Source: Bacteroidota bacterium (GTDB taxonomy: Bacteria; Bacteroidota; Bacteroidia; UKL13-3). From it: 33,425 nt of DNA. Of the stretch, positions 17,041-25,198 are shown piece by piece. Both the position numbers and the translations under genes were made by a program. Location of the stretch: NCBI GenBank assembly GCA_030680835.1, contig JAUXUD010000072.1:1-33425 (forward strand). Direction: 5' to 3'. How positions within the stretch are numbered: the stretch's first letter is position 1; every line of letters starts with the position of its first letter. The notes under the pieces were generated by a model that made no database searches, was not told the DNA's origin, and worked only from the letters and a program-made list of their open reading frames with translations.

Positions 17041-17242
17041 GAAAGCTATTTGTTCTTTTGGTCTTATTTTTTTAGGAGCAAATAAATGGGGGTTTGCACA
17101 AACAATGGGTTGGGTATCACTTCCAAAGAAACTTTTAAACCCTTCAACAACAATAACAGATTTTGATTTTAAAGGAATTTTTATTTGGAAGCTTGAAGAT
17201 GATGAAAGACAAATTAAAACAGGGAAAATAATTGTAGAATAA
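17037..17242 (+). pseudogene. Frameshifted remnant with signal peptide and T9SS-like C-terminus
   Basis: An ATG at 17037, overlapping the previous stop, encodes 'MRKLFVLLVLFF' and then hits TAG at 17073, right after a run of seven T (17067-17073). With one more T the frame would continue as 'LGANKWGFAQTMGWVSLP' and run to TAA at 17242, ending 'FKGIFIWKLEDDERQIKTGK' then 'IIVE'. That end resembles the type A C-terminal sorting region of T9SS cargo. Signal peptide and sorting tail are only about 25 residues apart, so the functional middle is also missing. It is either a decayed gene or a sequencing indel in a homopolymer. Confidence 0.6.
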
Positions 17243-17320
17243 CAATAACTAAGTAAATGCTCATACTTTTTTTGTCATATTATATTCCGTAACTTCGTTT
17301 ATTAATCCATTGGCAGGAAT

Positions 17321-17689
17321 ATGAAACCTCATCTTTTAAAAATTGCCTTTTTTCTTCTTTTAGTTAATTTATTTGCATGCAAAAAAGATGAGCCAATAGC
17401 GTGTAAATACGCTATTGGAGTTATTAAAACCAAAGCCTGGAATGAAATGAACGGTACAATAACTGTATTAGAGGGAATTGAAAACTTGCGTAAGAACTAC
17501 CCAAGTTGCGGTTATGTAATTGAAAGTATGTGGTGCGACAGTTTAGCCAGCAATGGCCAATTAATAATTGGAGATACCATACAGTTTTATTACCGCCTAC
17601 CCAAACCGGAAGAAGTGCCATTTCGCATTGAACAAGGCATAGCCCCACCACATTTTGAATTTTTTATTTCAAAGGCATTACTCCATTGA
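17321..17689 (+). CDS. Small lipoprotein, unknown function
   Basis: The protein has 122 residues with a lipobox 'LLLVNLFACKKDEP' (Cys at 20). The body contains 'CKYAIGVIKTKAWN', 'GTITVLEGIENLRKNYPSCG', then 'IIGDTIQFYYRLPKP'. Its layout and several short blocks resemble the lipoprotein at 16618-17040, suggesting an old duplication. Three body cysteines (in 'CKYA', 'PSCG' and 'MWCD') could form disulfides in the periplasm. No known family. It stands alone, 78 bp after the pseudogene and convergent with the HhH-barrel gene. Confidence 0.75.
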   Translation: MKPHLLKIAFFLLLVNLFACKKDEPIACKYAIGVIKTKAWNEMNGTITVLEGIENLRKNYPSCGYVIESMWCDSLASNGQLIIGDTIQFYYRLPKPEEVPFRIEQGIAPPHFEFFISKALLH

Positions 17690-17754
17690 TATCTTCTAAA
17701 TTTTCTTTTCTTACAAAACCTTTTTTTAATGTTTGTTAAGAGGCAACAAATCTA

Positions 17755-19815
17755 TCACAACACCACCCTCAACTGCACCTTCATCTCCTGCAATTTGTTG
17801 CCATTAATCTGCTCCAGGCCTGAACCTAATGTATTGATATTTGAATAGCTTGTTTGTCCATATTTTAAATAAACATCCAACTTTTTCGATAGCTTGTAAT
17901 GAACCAAAACATAAAATCGCCAGCCCCGGTTTTGAAATTGCGGGATGGAATAATTATACATCACATCACTTTCGGTGGCATATACACGGGCATCGTAGGT
18001 ATCAATATCAAACCAGGCTAATCTGGTGGTTATGCCTAATTTTGTGTGAAATAATTTTACATGCACATCCTGAAAAAACAAGCTGCCTGTTTGGGTTGCT
18101 TCACCGGGTTTATCAAAAAAAACTTCTTCCAGTCTGGTTTTAAAGGTGAGTTCTTTATTAAATGCATAGCTTGCCTGAAACCTAATTTGCTGCCGTTTCC
18201 TGTTGCCCAATACATCCATTTTATTTTGTGAATCACTTACATTTCTTGGCTTCTGCTCATACTTATACCTGAACTCAAATTGCAAGGTTTTTGAAACTGA
18301 ATATTGTGCATTGATTAAATATTCCTTTCCATGTGATGGCGCATTTACCAAATACCGAAGCCAGGGCGATTCAAAAAAATCTGCATACACACTGAGTAAC
18401 ATTGAATTTTTAGGCTTTAACATCAATGCCATATAAATTCCCTTTTCATTGCTACAACCTCCGTACTCACTAAATGCATTTGCAAAAACACTTTGATATG
18501 CGGTTCCGTAATTTCTAAACAAAACCATAAAATCGGCTTTAGAATGCAACGGAACCAAAACTTCGCCAAAGCCTGCAAACGCGTTGTTTGAACTGCGCGA
18601 AAACTCTCCGGATAAAGAAACATTTTTTACCTGAACCTGAGCAAATACTCCGGCATTTTGCAATAAACTTTCGGGCTTTTGAAAAAGCTGGTAAGGCTTA
18701 TCTTTTGAACCCAAACCGATACTGAATTGCGAAACAATATATACCAAACCCATCCTGTAATTTGGCTTCACATATTCAAGGTTCAAACCCGCAATTTGTT
18801 GTGTGCTGTTATTGCGTTTTGCAATTTCTGTTGCCGTTCGGTGCAGTCCGTTCAAAGCAATACTTGAAATAGATTGTCCCTCTGCAGAAAAAGAATCCGG
18901 CACCAAAGTAGAACTGATTTTTTTTGAAGAGGCAAACATGGTTAATCCGATATTGTTTTTATTTAATGTAACAGCCGCACCACGCAAAAATCCACTTTCG
19001 TTTACCGAGCGGTAAGGTCTTAGCGTTTCATAAAAGTTGCCTCCGTTTAAAACCAACGCCGATTTGCGCGCTGCCATGCCACTACCAAATGTTAAGCCCT
19101 TGCCAAAGTTTGCCTGAAAATCGCCAATGGCAAGGCTTTTCATCAAGCCCTTTCCCCGGTAAAACAAATAGAATGTATTGAAATCGAAGAGGGATATTGG
19201 CGAAGAACCCAATTGTTCTCCCATGTCTTTTTCTCCCGAATAACCAAATACCAATCGCTTGTTATAGGCAAATCGGTAACGTATTACTTCGCGATACGGC
19301 GAGCCTAAATAATTGCTGTTTGAATTTCCATCAATACTTATATACCCTTTGCGTTTTTGAAACTCCTGTTCATGCAAATAAATCATTTCATGAGTGCCCT
19401 TTTTAAGCATTTCCAAGGGCTTCTCATAATCGCTTTGGTTGGCTTCTGTTACGGTAACAAAACATGACAGCAACATCCAGCTTTGTTCATCCAAACCTTC
19501 CACTGCCTGCAATTCGTAAATACTCAGAAAGGGTCCGTACAATTTTTTATGTTGCATGAGCGCTTTTATTTCTGCCTGACTTAAAAAAAACAAAGCTGCC
19601 AAATCCATTTCAGTTGCATGGTTTAGGTTCAGCTTATTTAAAATCAATTGCTCCAGTTGCGTTTGCAAATCACTGTAATCTATACCCTGTTCAGAAGTTT
19701 CGGTGAGTCGTTCCATCACCTGTTCAAGTACTTTTTTCTCTTTTGGATTCAGTACGTTTTGAGCCAACACTTGACACTGCAAAATGATTAAAAGTAAAAG
19801 TGACAGGTACCTCAT
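17755..19815 (-). CDS. Secreted helix-hairpin-helix plus outer-membrane beta-barrel protein
   Basis: The protein has 686 residues. The signal peptide is 1-18 ('LLLLIILQCQVLAQ'). Residues about 58-122 form an HhH-like region ('LNLNHATEMDLAALFFLSQAE', 'YGPFLSIYELQAVEGL'). From about 150 to the end the sequence alternates like a transmembrane beta-barrel, with 'SLAIGDFQANFGKGLTFGSG' and many aromatic-ended strands, closing in 'KLQEMKVQLRVVL'. Such HhH-barrel proteins are widespread but poorly characterised in Bacteroidota; outer-membrane location is inferred. The HhH portion would lie on the periplasmic side and could bind DNA. Its start overlaps the stop of the PorV-like gene by 4 bp (ATGA), so the two are translated together. 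Confidence 0.82.
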   Translation of the reverse strand: MRYLSLLLLIILQCQVLAQNVLNPKEKKVLEQVMERLTETSEQGIDYSDLQTQLEQLILNKLNLNHATEMDLAALFFLSQAEIKALMQHKKLYGPFLSIYELQAVEGLDEQSWMLLSCFVTVTEANQSDYEKPLEMLKKGTHEMIYLHEQEFQKRKGYISIDGNSNSNYLGSPYREVIRYRFAYNKRLVFGYSGEKDMGEQLGSSPISLFDFNTFYLFYRGKGLMKSLAIGDFQANFGKGLTFGSGMAARKSALVLNGGNFYETLRPYRSVNESGFLRGAAVTLNKNNIGLTMFASSKKISSTLVPDSFSAEGQSISSIALNGLHRTATEIAKRNNSTQQIAGLNLEYVKPNYRMGLVYIVSQFSIGLGSKDKPYQLFQKPESLLQNAGVFAQVQVKNVSLSGEFSRSSNNAFAGFGEVLVPLHSKADFMVLFRNYGTAYQSVFANAFSEYGGCSNEKGIYMALMLKPKNSMLLSVYADFFESPWLRYLVNAPSHGKEYLINAQYSVSKTLQFEFRYKYEQKPRNVSDSQNKMDVLGNRKRQQIRFQASYAFNKELTFKTRLEEVFFDKPGEATQTGSLFFQDVHVKLFHTKLGITTRLAWFDIDTYDARVYATESDVMYNYSIPQFQNRGWRFYVLVHYKLSKKLDVYLKYGQTSYSNINTLGSGLEQINGNKLQEMKVQLRVVL

Positions 19816-20642
19816 CTTTTTAGCTTTTTATCCATATTAAAAACCAAAGAAAAATGTGGGGTAATGCCTAATACCTCATGTCTGCTGGCCGTAATACTCC
19901 ATCTTGTTTTTTTGTAATTAAAGCCTGAACCAAAACAAATAAGTTGTGGGTTTTGAGCCCAGCCGGTATAAAAGGTAAAGGCCGGGACCGGGGTATATTC
20001 AAAACCAAATTTGGGTATGTTTCCAAAAATAATTCTGTGTTCAAACTCTCCTAAAAATTTTAATTGTGCAGAAAACATGTAACAGAAACCAATACGTACA
20101 AAAGCGGGTATGGGTTCAGGAATACTTTGCTTGAACTTGACCTGTGTTGGATTAAACACATAACAACCAAATATTAAAGCCTTGTTTGGCTTGAATATCA
20201 AACCCATTTCTGCCAAAAAGTTTCCCTTATATTCCTGTTCGGCAATATGGGTTCCTAAAAAAGTAAAATTTATCCCCATCGATACCTGTGGGTTCAGTAC
20301 TTTGGCAATACTTATATTTATTTTTTGCTGATTAAAATTACCGGTACCCTGTTGAACCAAGCCAAACCCGGTATTGACAAACTTTCCAGGCTTTATTACT
20401 GACAATGCCGAAAGCGTTAATGCTGCCTGCCGGTACCTGATTTCCTGGTACAATCCTATTTTAAAATTGTTTATCAAAGCAATGCTGGCCGGGTTGTTTT
20501 GAACCCCAAATACCGAAATGCTTGTAACTGATTGACCGCCTGTACCCCAGCTTTCGGCTCCAACAGGCACCCAGCACACTTGAGCATGCATTAAATACGG
20601 GTTCAATAACAACCCAAAAACGCTGACGATTATACTTTTCAT
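19812..20642 (-). CDS. PorV/UPF0164-like outer-membrane beta-barrel protein
   Basis: The protein has 276 residues with a signal peptide ending about 20 ('LLNPYLMHAQ'). The mature part opens 'GTGGQSVTSISVFGVQNNPAS' and then shows FadL/PorV-like strands: 'GLYQEIRYRQAAL', 'VSMGINFTFLGTHI', 'GFEYTPVPAFTFYTGW', 'ITPHFSLVFNM'. The 'NNPAS' start and barrel pattern are typical of the PorV/PorQ/UPF0164 group, whose members include T9SS shuttle proteins. Whether it works in type IX secretion or with its overlapped HhH-barrel partner is unknown. It is the first gene of the two-gene unit and is divergent from hppA across 150 bp. Confidence 0.75.
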   Translation of the reverse strand: MKSIIVSVFGLLLNPYLMHAQVCWVPVGAESWGTGGQSVTSISVFGVQNNPASIALINNFKIGLYQEIRYRQAALTLSALSVIKPGKFVNTGFGLVQQGTGNFNQQKINISIAKVLNPQVSMGINFTFLGTHIAEQEYKGNFLAEMGLIFKPNKALIFGCYVFNPTQVKFKQSIPEPIPAFVRIGFCYMFSAQLKFLGEFEHRIIFGNIPKFGFEYTPVPAFTFYTGWAQNPQLICFGSGFNYKKTRWSITASRHEVLGITPHFSLVFNMDKKLKR

Positions 20643-20722
20643 TTTTCGCCCATGAAGGTAAACATCTGCTTTATTAGTTTTAACAAACTGATAGTTAGGG
20701 AATCATACAAAAAGAAATTCTA

Positions 20723-20754
20723 TTGTAATAATTTGCTGGCAAACCCTATTTTTG
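20723..20754 (+). promoter_or_regulatory. Bacteroidota-type promoter for hppA
   Basis: TTG (20723-20725), then 21 bp, then TATTTTTG (20747-20754), a full match to TAnnTTTG. The hppA ATG lies 39 bp downstream. The -33 box is only TTG, so strength is moderate. Confidence 0.5.
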
Positions 20755-20792
20755 CAGGCTTTAAAAGAAAATACTATTTATAGGATAAAATT

Positions 20793-23279
20793 ATGAACGA
20801 ACTGGTTTACCTGATTCCTGCGCTGGGCGTAGTTGGCCTTTTGGTAATGGCTGTAAAAAGAGCGTGGGTTATTAAACAAGATGCAGGAGACCCTAAAATG
20901 CAGGAGCTTGCAGGGTATATAGCAGACGGAGCAATGGCTTTTTTGAAAGCAGAATGGAAAATACTTTCTTATTTTGTGGTAATTGCTGCAATTCTATTGG
21001 CCTGGAGCGGAATGGCTACAGGAACGCCTGAACATCCCATTCACAGCAGTCCGATTATAGCGATATCATTTATTATTGGGGCCGTATTTTCGGCAACCGC
21101 CGGATACATTGGAATGAATGTGGCTACTAAAGCCAACGTTCGTACCACTCAGGCTGCAAGAACCAGTTTGAGCAAAGCACTGAAAGTATCTTTTACCGGT
21201 GGTTCGGTAATGGGTTTGGGCGTTGCAGGATTAGCCGTAATGGGTTTAGGCGGATTATTTATTGTATTGTATAAATTATTTGTACCCGAAGGTGCATTGG
21301 CTACAGGCGTTGAAATGAGAAAGGCAATAGAAGTATTGGCAGGTTTCTCTCTGGGTGCTGAATCCATTGCCTTATTTGCCCGCGTGGGTGGAGGTATCTA
21401 TACCAAAGCAGCCGATGTGGGTGCCGACCTGGTGGGTAAAGTTGAAGCCGGAATTCCGGAAGACGATGTACGTAACCCCGCCACCATTGCCGATAATGTA
21501 GGCGATAATGTAGGAGATGTTGCAGGTATGGGAGCCGATTTATTCGGTTCATACGTTGCCACCATTTTAGCAACCATGGTTTTGGGTCAGGAAGTAGATG
21601 CATCAGGCGATAAATTTGGGGGCTTGTCTCCTATCTTGTTGCCTATGCTGATAGCAGGCATGGGAATTATTTTCTCCATCATCGGAATGTGGTTTGTAAA
21701 AATTAAAGATGAACACGGAAACGTACAGGGTGCATTAAATATGGGTAACTGGAGTTCTATTGCCATTACTGCTGTTGCATCTTACTTTTTAGTGATGTGG
21801 ATGTTGCCTGCCGAACTTTCAATACGTGGTGAAGCTTTTACCAATATACAAGTGTTTTACGCAATTATTCTGGGTTTGGTAGTAGGTACTTTAATGAGTA
21901 TGATTACCGAATATTATACAGCTATGGGTAAGCGCCCTGTGCTTTCAATTATTAAACAATCGGGAACCGGTCATGCTACCAATATCATTGGCGGACTTTC
22001 GGTTGGAATGGAATCCACCGTTGCCCCTATTTTGGTTTTGGCAGCAGGTATTTACGGTTCTTATGAACTGGCAGGTTTATACGGAGTAGCAATATCCGCT
22101 GCCGGTATGATGGCCACTACTGCCATGCAATTGGCCATTGATGCTTTCGGACCTATTGCCGACAACGCAGGTGGTATTGCCGAAATGAGTCAGTTGCCTG
22201 AAGAAGTTCGCGGACGTACCGACAACCTGGATGCCGTTGGAAATACAACTGCTGCTACCGGAAAAGGTTTTGCCATTGCATCGGCTGCATTAACATCACT
22301 GGCTTTATTTGCTGCGTTTGTAGGCATTGCCGGAATCGATTCCATTGATATTTACAAATCAAATGTACTTGCCGGATTATTTGTAGGCGGTATGATCCCA
22401 TATATATTTTCATCGCTGGCAATTGCGGCTGTAGGCAGAGCTGCCATGGATATGGTAAATGAAGTGCGCCGCCAGTTTAGAGAAATGCCGGGAATTATGG
22501 ATTATACTCAAAAACCCGAGTACGAAAAATGTGTTGCCATTTCAACCAAAGCTTCTTTAAGAGAAATGATGGCACCCGGAGCTATTGCGCTGATTACGCC
22601 TATCATTGTTGGTTTTACCTTTGGACCTGAAGTGTTGGGTGGTTTACTGGCAGGTGTTACCGTAAGTGGGGTGTTAATGGGTTTGTTTCAATCAAACGCC
22701 GGCGGTGCCTGGGACAATGCAAAAAAATCATTTGAAAAAGGTGCCCTGATTAATGGTGAAATGTTTTACAAAAAATCGGAACCGCATAAAGCATCTGTAA
22801 CCGGTGATACCGTTGGCGATCCGTTTAAAGATACTTCGGGTCCGTCGATGAATATCCTGATCAAATTAATGTCGATCGTATCCTTAATCATTGCACCGCA
22901 TATACATGTAGAAGGTGGAATGAAAATGGATAAAGCGCGTTTGATGATGCATGGTGAGCAGATGGAAAACTGTGATATGAGCAAAATGGATATGGGCAAT
23001 TGCGATTTGGATCGTTGCATGAAAATGACTCCAGAAGAATGCGCTGCTTATTGTGATAGTTTGAAGTGCACCCCGGAGCAAAAAGAAGCCTGCCAGACAA
23101 TGCTAAAATGCCGCAAGGACATGAAAGATGGCGGCTGCATGAAAGGTTGTACCAAGGGCTGCAAAACAGAAGCCGAATGTCAGAAAGTTTGCGGCGATGC
23201 CTGTGCAAAATCACATAAAGCAAAAGCCAAATGCTGTGCAGAAGGCGAAGAAATGGGTGATTGCAAAGGCATGGAATAA
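20793..23279 (+). CDS. hppA: K+-dependent membrane pyrophosphatase with Cys/Met-rich C-terminal tail
   Basis: This membrane pyrophosphatase couples PPi hydrolysis to Na+ and/or H+ export. Core motifs are '[11 protein letters not shown]' (208-218), 'DNVGDNVGD' (234-242) and '[10 protein letters not shown]' (483-492); Ala at the GNTTA position and Gly before KG fit the K+-dependent type. The core ends near residue 702 in '[16 protein letters not shown]', where the family normally stops. A further 126 residues (703-828) follow with 17 Cys, 15 Met and several His, for example '[19 protein letters not shown]', '[11 protein letters not shown]' and '[13 protein letters not shown]'. Both termini of this family face the periplasm, so the tail should be periplasmic and could bind copper, zinc or other soft metals; this is inferred. 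The frame is intact through the tail. Confidence 0.96.
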   Translation: MNELVYLIPALGVVGLLVMAVKRAWVIKQDAGDPKMQELAGYIADGAMAFLKAEWKILSYFVVIAAILLAWSGMATGTPEHPIHSSPIIAISFIIGAVFSATAGYIGMNVATKANVRTTQAARTSLSKALKVSFTGGSVMGLGVAGLAVMGLGGLFIVLYKLFVPEGALATGVEMRKAIEVLAGFSLGAESIALFARVGGGIYTKAADVGADLVGKVEAGIPEDDVRNPATIADNVGDNVGDVAGMGADLFGSYVATILATMVLGQEVDASGDKFGGLSPILLPMLIAGMGIIFSIIGMWFVKIKDEHGNVQGALNMGNWSSIAITAVASYFLVMWMLPAELSIRGEAFTNIQVFYAIILGLVVGTLMSMITEYYTAMGKRPVLSIIKQSGTGHATNIIGGLSVGMESTVAPILVLAAGIYGSYELAGLYGVAISAAGMMATTAMQLAIDAFGPIADNAGGIAEMSQLPEEVRGRTDNLDAVGNTTAATGKGFAIASAALTSLALFAAFVGIAGIDSIDIYKSNVLAGLFVGGMIPYIFSSLAIAAVGRAAMDMVNEVRRQFREMPGIMDYTQKPEYEKCVAISTKASLREMMAPGAIALITPIIVGFTFGPEVLGGLLAGVTVSGVLMGLFQSNAGGAWDNAKKSFEKGALINGEMFYKKSEPHKASVTGDTVGDPFKDTSGPSMNILIKLMSIVSLIIAPHIHVEGGMKMDKARLMMHGEQMENCDMSKMDMGNCDLDRCMKMTPEECAAYCDSLKCTPEQKEACQTMLKCRKDMKDGGCMKGCTKGCKTEAECQKVCGDACAKSHKAKAKCCAEGEEMGDCKGME
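22899..23276 (+). other. Metallothionein-like tail region of hppA
   Basis: Codons 703-828 of hppA. Cysteines occur about every 7 residues, mostly singly or in C-x3-C and C-x5-C spacing, mixed with Met-x-Met pairs at the start (GGMKMD, SKMDMG). There are no long hydrophobic stretches. The composition differs abruptly from the 16-helix core, and base use shows no frameshift or stop. Confidence 0.85.
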
Positions 23280-23302
23280 TATTAGAAAAGAATCCATAAA
23301 CA

Positions 23303-23339
23303 GAAAAGGCTATCTCAAAAATTTGAGGCAGCCTTTTTT
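23303..23339 (+). terminator. Rho-independent terminator of hppA
   Basis: AAAAGGCTATCTCAAA pairs with TTTGAGGCAGCCTTTT with two mismatches, followed by a T-run. It lies 24 bp after the hppA stop. The following 235 bp to the next gene hold no ORF or clear promoter that I can identify. Confidence 0.8.
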
Positions 23340-23575
23340 GTTTAGAATTACCACGCTTTATCAGATTCTTTTCAGTTGTCTTAATGGCTAAAATATTGAT
23401 AGAAAATTGTGGGATCAATTATATTTTTAGTCCTGTTAATGTCGAAATAGAATCATTCCAGATTACAATATATTTAGAATCAATTTGCATTTCTCATTTA
23501 TTATCTCAAGTTTTACATGGCAGAATAAGAATATGTTTATTCGCATGAAGATGCATCCTCAAATTATTTAATAAA

Positions 23576-24277
23576 ATGAAAAATCTTTTAAGTTTAATCT
23601 CTCTTTTTTTATTGCTTCAGGTTAATGGTATTGCGCAAGACTCAGGGTATTTTGCAATTTCAAGAGGCATTAGTTACCCCCAAGGCAACTTTGCAAGTAA
23701 TGACCCAAATAACAATTTAGCAGGTTATGCTGAATCTGGTGGATTTTTGAACCTCTCATTTACATATAAGTTTAACAAATATTTAGGGGCAACTATTTTA
23801 TATAATTTACAGGCATATGAAACAGATGGAGAACCTATGACAATCAACTTTACTCAAACCATAGGGGTTCCAATGGGAATAGAATATGTTTACGGTTCGT
23901 CCACATGGTCCATGGGATCTTATTTAGCAGGTATACATGGCTCTTTTACTATTTTAAAAAAGCTATGTTTTGAATCAAACTTATTAATTGGATATTCAAA
24001 TGTTTGGTGTCCTTCAATTTCTCATTTAGTTTATGTTGGCCCCTGGGAAGTGCGACAAGGGAAAAAAAATTCAACAATTTCTTTTTTAATTGGTGCCGGT
24101 TTAAAGTATAATATTATAGGGCATGTATGTTTATTGGCAAATGCCGAATATATGGTCGCAAGACCTGAATTTAAGAATGTTGAAATAATCAAGAGTGATG
24201 GACCTGATCTTTATATCTCATTCAGTAAACCCATCCAGGTGCTTAATTATTCATTGGGTTTGGGATATAGACTTTGA
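23576..24277 (+). CDS. Outer-membrane beta-barrel protein, unknown function
   Basis: The protein has 233 residues. The signal peptide is 1-21 ('LLSLISLFLLLQVNGIAQ'). The mature part has amphipathic strands spaced like an OmpA/OmpW-type eight-stranded barrel ('FLNLSFTYKFNKYLGATILYN', 'TIGVPMGIEYVYGS', 'ISFLIGAGLKYNIIG', 'VCLLANAEYMVARP') and ends 'LNYSLGLGYRL', a typical outer-membrane insertion end. No ligand or function can be assigned. It stands alone between the hppA terminator and an inverted repeat. Confidence 0.78.
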   Translation: MKNLLSLISLFLLLQVNGIAQDSGYFAISRGISYPQGNFASNDPNNNLAGYAESGGFLNLSFTYKFNKYLGATILYNLQAYETDGEPMTINFTQTIGVPMGIEYVYGSSTWSMGSYLAGIHGSFTILKKLCFESNLLIGYSNVWCPSISHLVYVGPWEVRQGKKNSTISFLIGAGLKYNIIGHVCLLANAEYMVARPEFKNVEIIKSDGPDLYISFSKPIQVLNYSLGLGYRL

Positions 24278-24315
24278 GAATTAAAAAGTAAGCATATTGA
24301 AAAATAGTTTTTTCT

Positions 24316-24382
24316 GCTACAAAGCAACAAAGAAACAAAGTTGTAACTTAAATTCATTTTTGTTTCTTTGTTCCTTTGTAGC
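24316..24382. repeat. 21-bp inverted repeat of 'acaaag' words
   Basis: Arms at 24316-24336 and 24362-24382 pair with one mismatch; the left arm is built of repeated CAAAG words. The loop is 25 bp. It sits 36 bp before the ABC ATPase start and 38 bp after the barrel gene, so it could terminate the barrel transcript or act on the ABC leader. There is no clear T-tail. Confidence 0.8.
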
Positions 24383-24417
24383 TATAATAGCTCGTACAAA
24401 TAACCAATATCATACAA

Positions 24418-25191
24418 ATGGAACCCATCATCAGCATAAAAAACCTCTACAAAAATTATGGGAAAAAGGAAGTTCTGAAAGGAATCAATCTTGATATTTA
24501 TCCGGGACAAGTTATTGGTTATATAGGACCCAACGGTGCCGGCAAAAGTACCACTGTAAAAATTCTGTGCGGCTTACTTCCCGATTACCGGGGGGAGGTA
24601 ATCATAAAAGGTTTGAATTTGAAAACCGACTCAATCCAGATAAAAAGATTGTTGGGTTATGTACCCGAATTGGCCGAATTATATGAGGTTCTTACTCCGG
24701 CTGAATTTCTTTCGCTGGTAGGTGATTTGTATGAACTTCCACCTGAAACCACAAAAACCCGGATGGAAAAAATTCTGGCGGCATTGGATTTAAAAGATAA
24801 TCTCCATCAACGCATGGATACATTCAGTAAAGGGATGAAACAGAAGGTACTTATTGCGTCCGCATTAATCCATAATCCTGAAATTATAATACTTGATGAA
24901 CCTCTAAACGGACTGGATGCCAATACAGTCATCATCATTAAACATCTTATTAGCAATTTGGCTAAGGAAGGCAAGACCATTTTTTATTGCAGTCACATGA
25001 TGGATATCGTAGAAAAAGTAAGTGAAAAGATTGTGCTCATTAATGACGGCAGAGTAGTTGCGAACGGAACCTTTTTGGAACTGAAAGATCAACTGGGCGA
25101 TAAAAGCCTGGAACAAATGTTTGCCGGCCTCACATCCGGTAATTCCCTGAGCGGAGCTGCCGAAGAAATCATTTTAGCTATGAATCAATAA
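24418..25191 (+). CDS. ABC transporter ATP-binding protein
   Basis: This is a 257-residue ATPase of an ABC-2-type transporter. Walker A is 'GPNGAGKST' (37-45), the signature is 'FSKGMKQKV' (136-144), Walker B is 'IIILDE' (156-161) and the D-loop is 'NGLDANT'; the switch His is in 'YCSHMMD'. The start at 24418 puts 'IISIKNLYKNYGKK' where family members begin. It is followed after 7 bp by the permease gene, so the two form one complex. The substrate is unknown; ABC-2 systems of this kind export drugs, lipids or peptides. Confidence 0.93.
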   Translation: MEPIISIKNLYKNYGKKEVLKGINLDIYPGQVIGYIGPNGAGKSTTVKILCGLLPDYRGEVIIKGLNLKTDSIQIKRLLGYVPELAELYEVLTPAEFLSLVGDLYELPPETTKTRMEKILAALDLKDNLHQRMDTFSKGMKQKVLIASALIHNPEIIILDEPLNGLDANTVIIIKHLISNLAKEGKTIFYCSHMMDIVEKVSEKIVLINDGRVVANGTFLELKDQLGDKSLEQMFAGLTSGNSLSGAAEEIILAMNQ

Positions 25192-25198
25192 TCGGATC

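Noticed and set aside
17067-17073. Programmed frameshift at the T-run
   Set aside because: Possible, but the missing middle of the protein makes gene decay or a sequencing indel more likely; kept as pseudogene.
22888-23418. 176-codon minus ORF over the end of hppA
   Set aside because: It is the antisense of the Cys-rich tail and terminator; no sensible domain, no promoter and no start context.
23340-23575. Small RNA or riboswitch in the leader of the barrel gene
   Set aside because: No conserved-looking fold seen; only AT-rich sequence with an imperfect -7 box.
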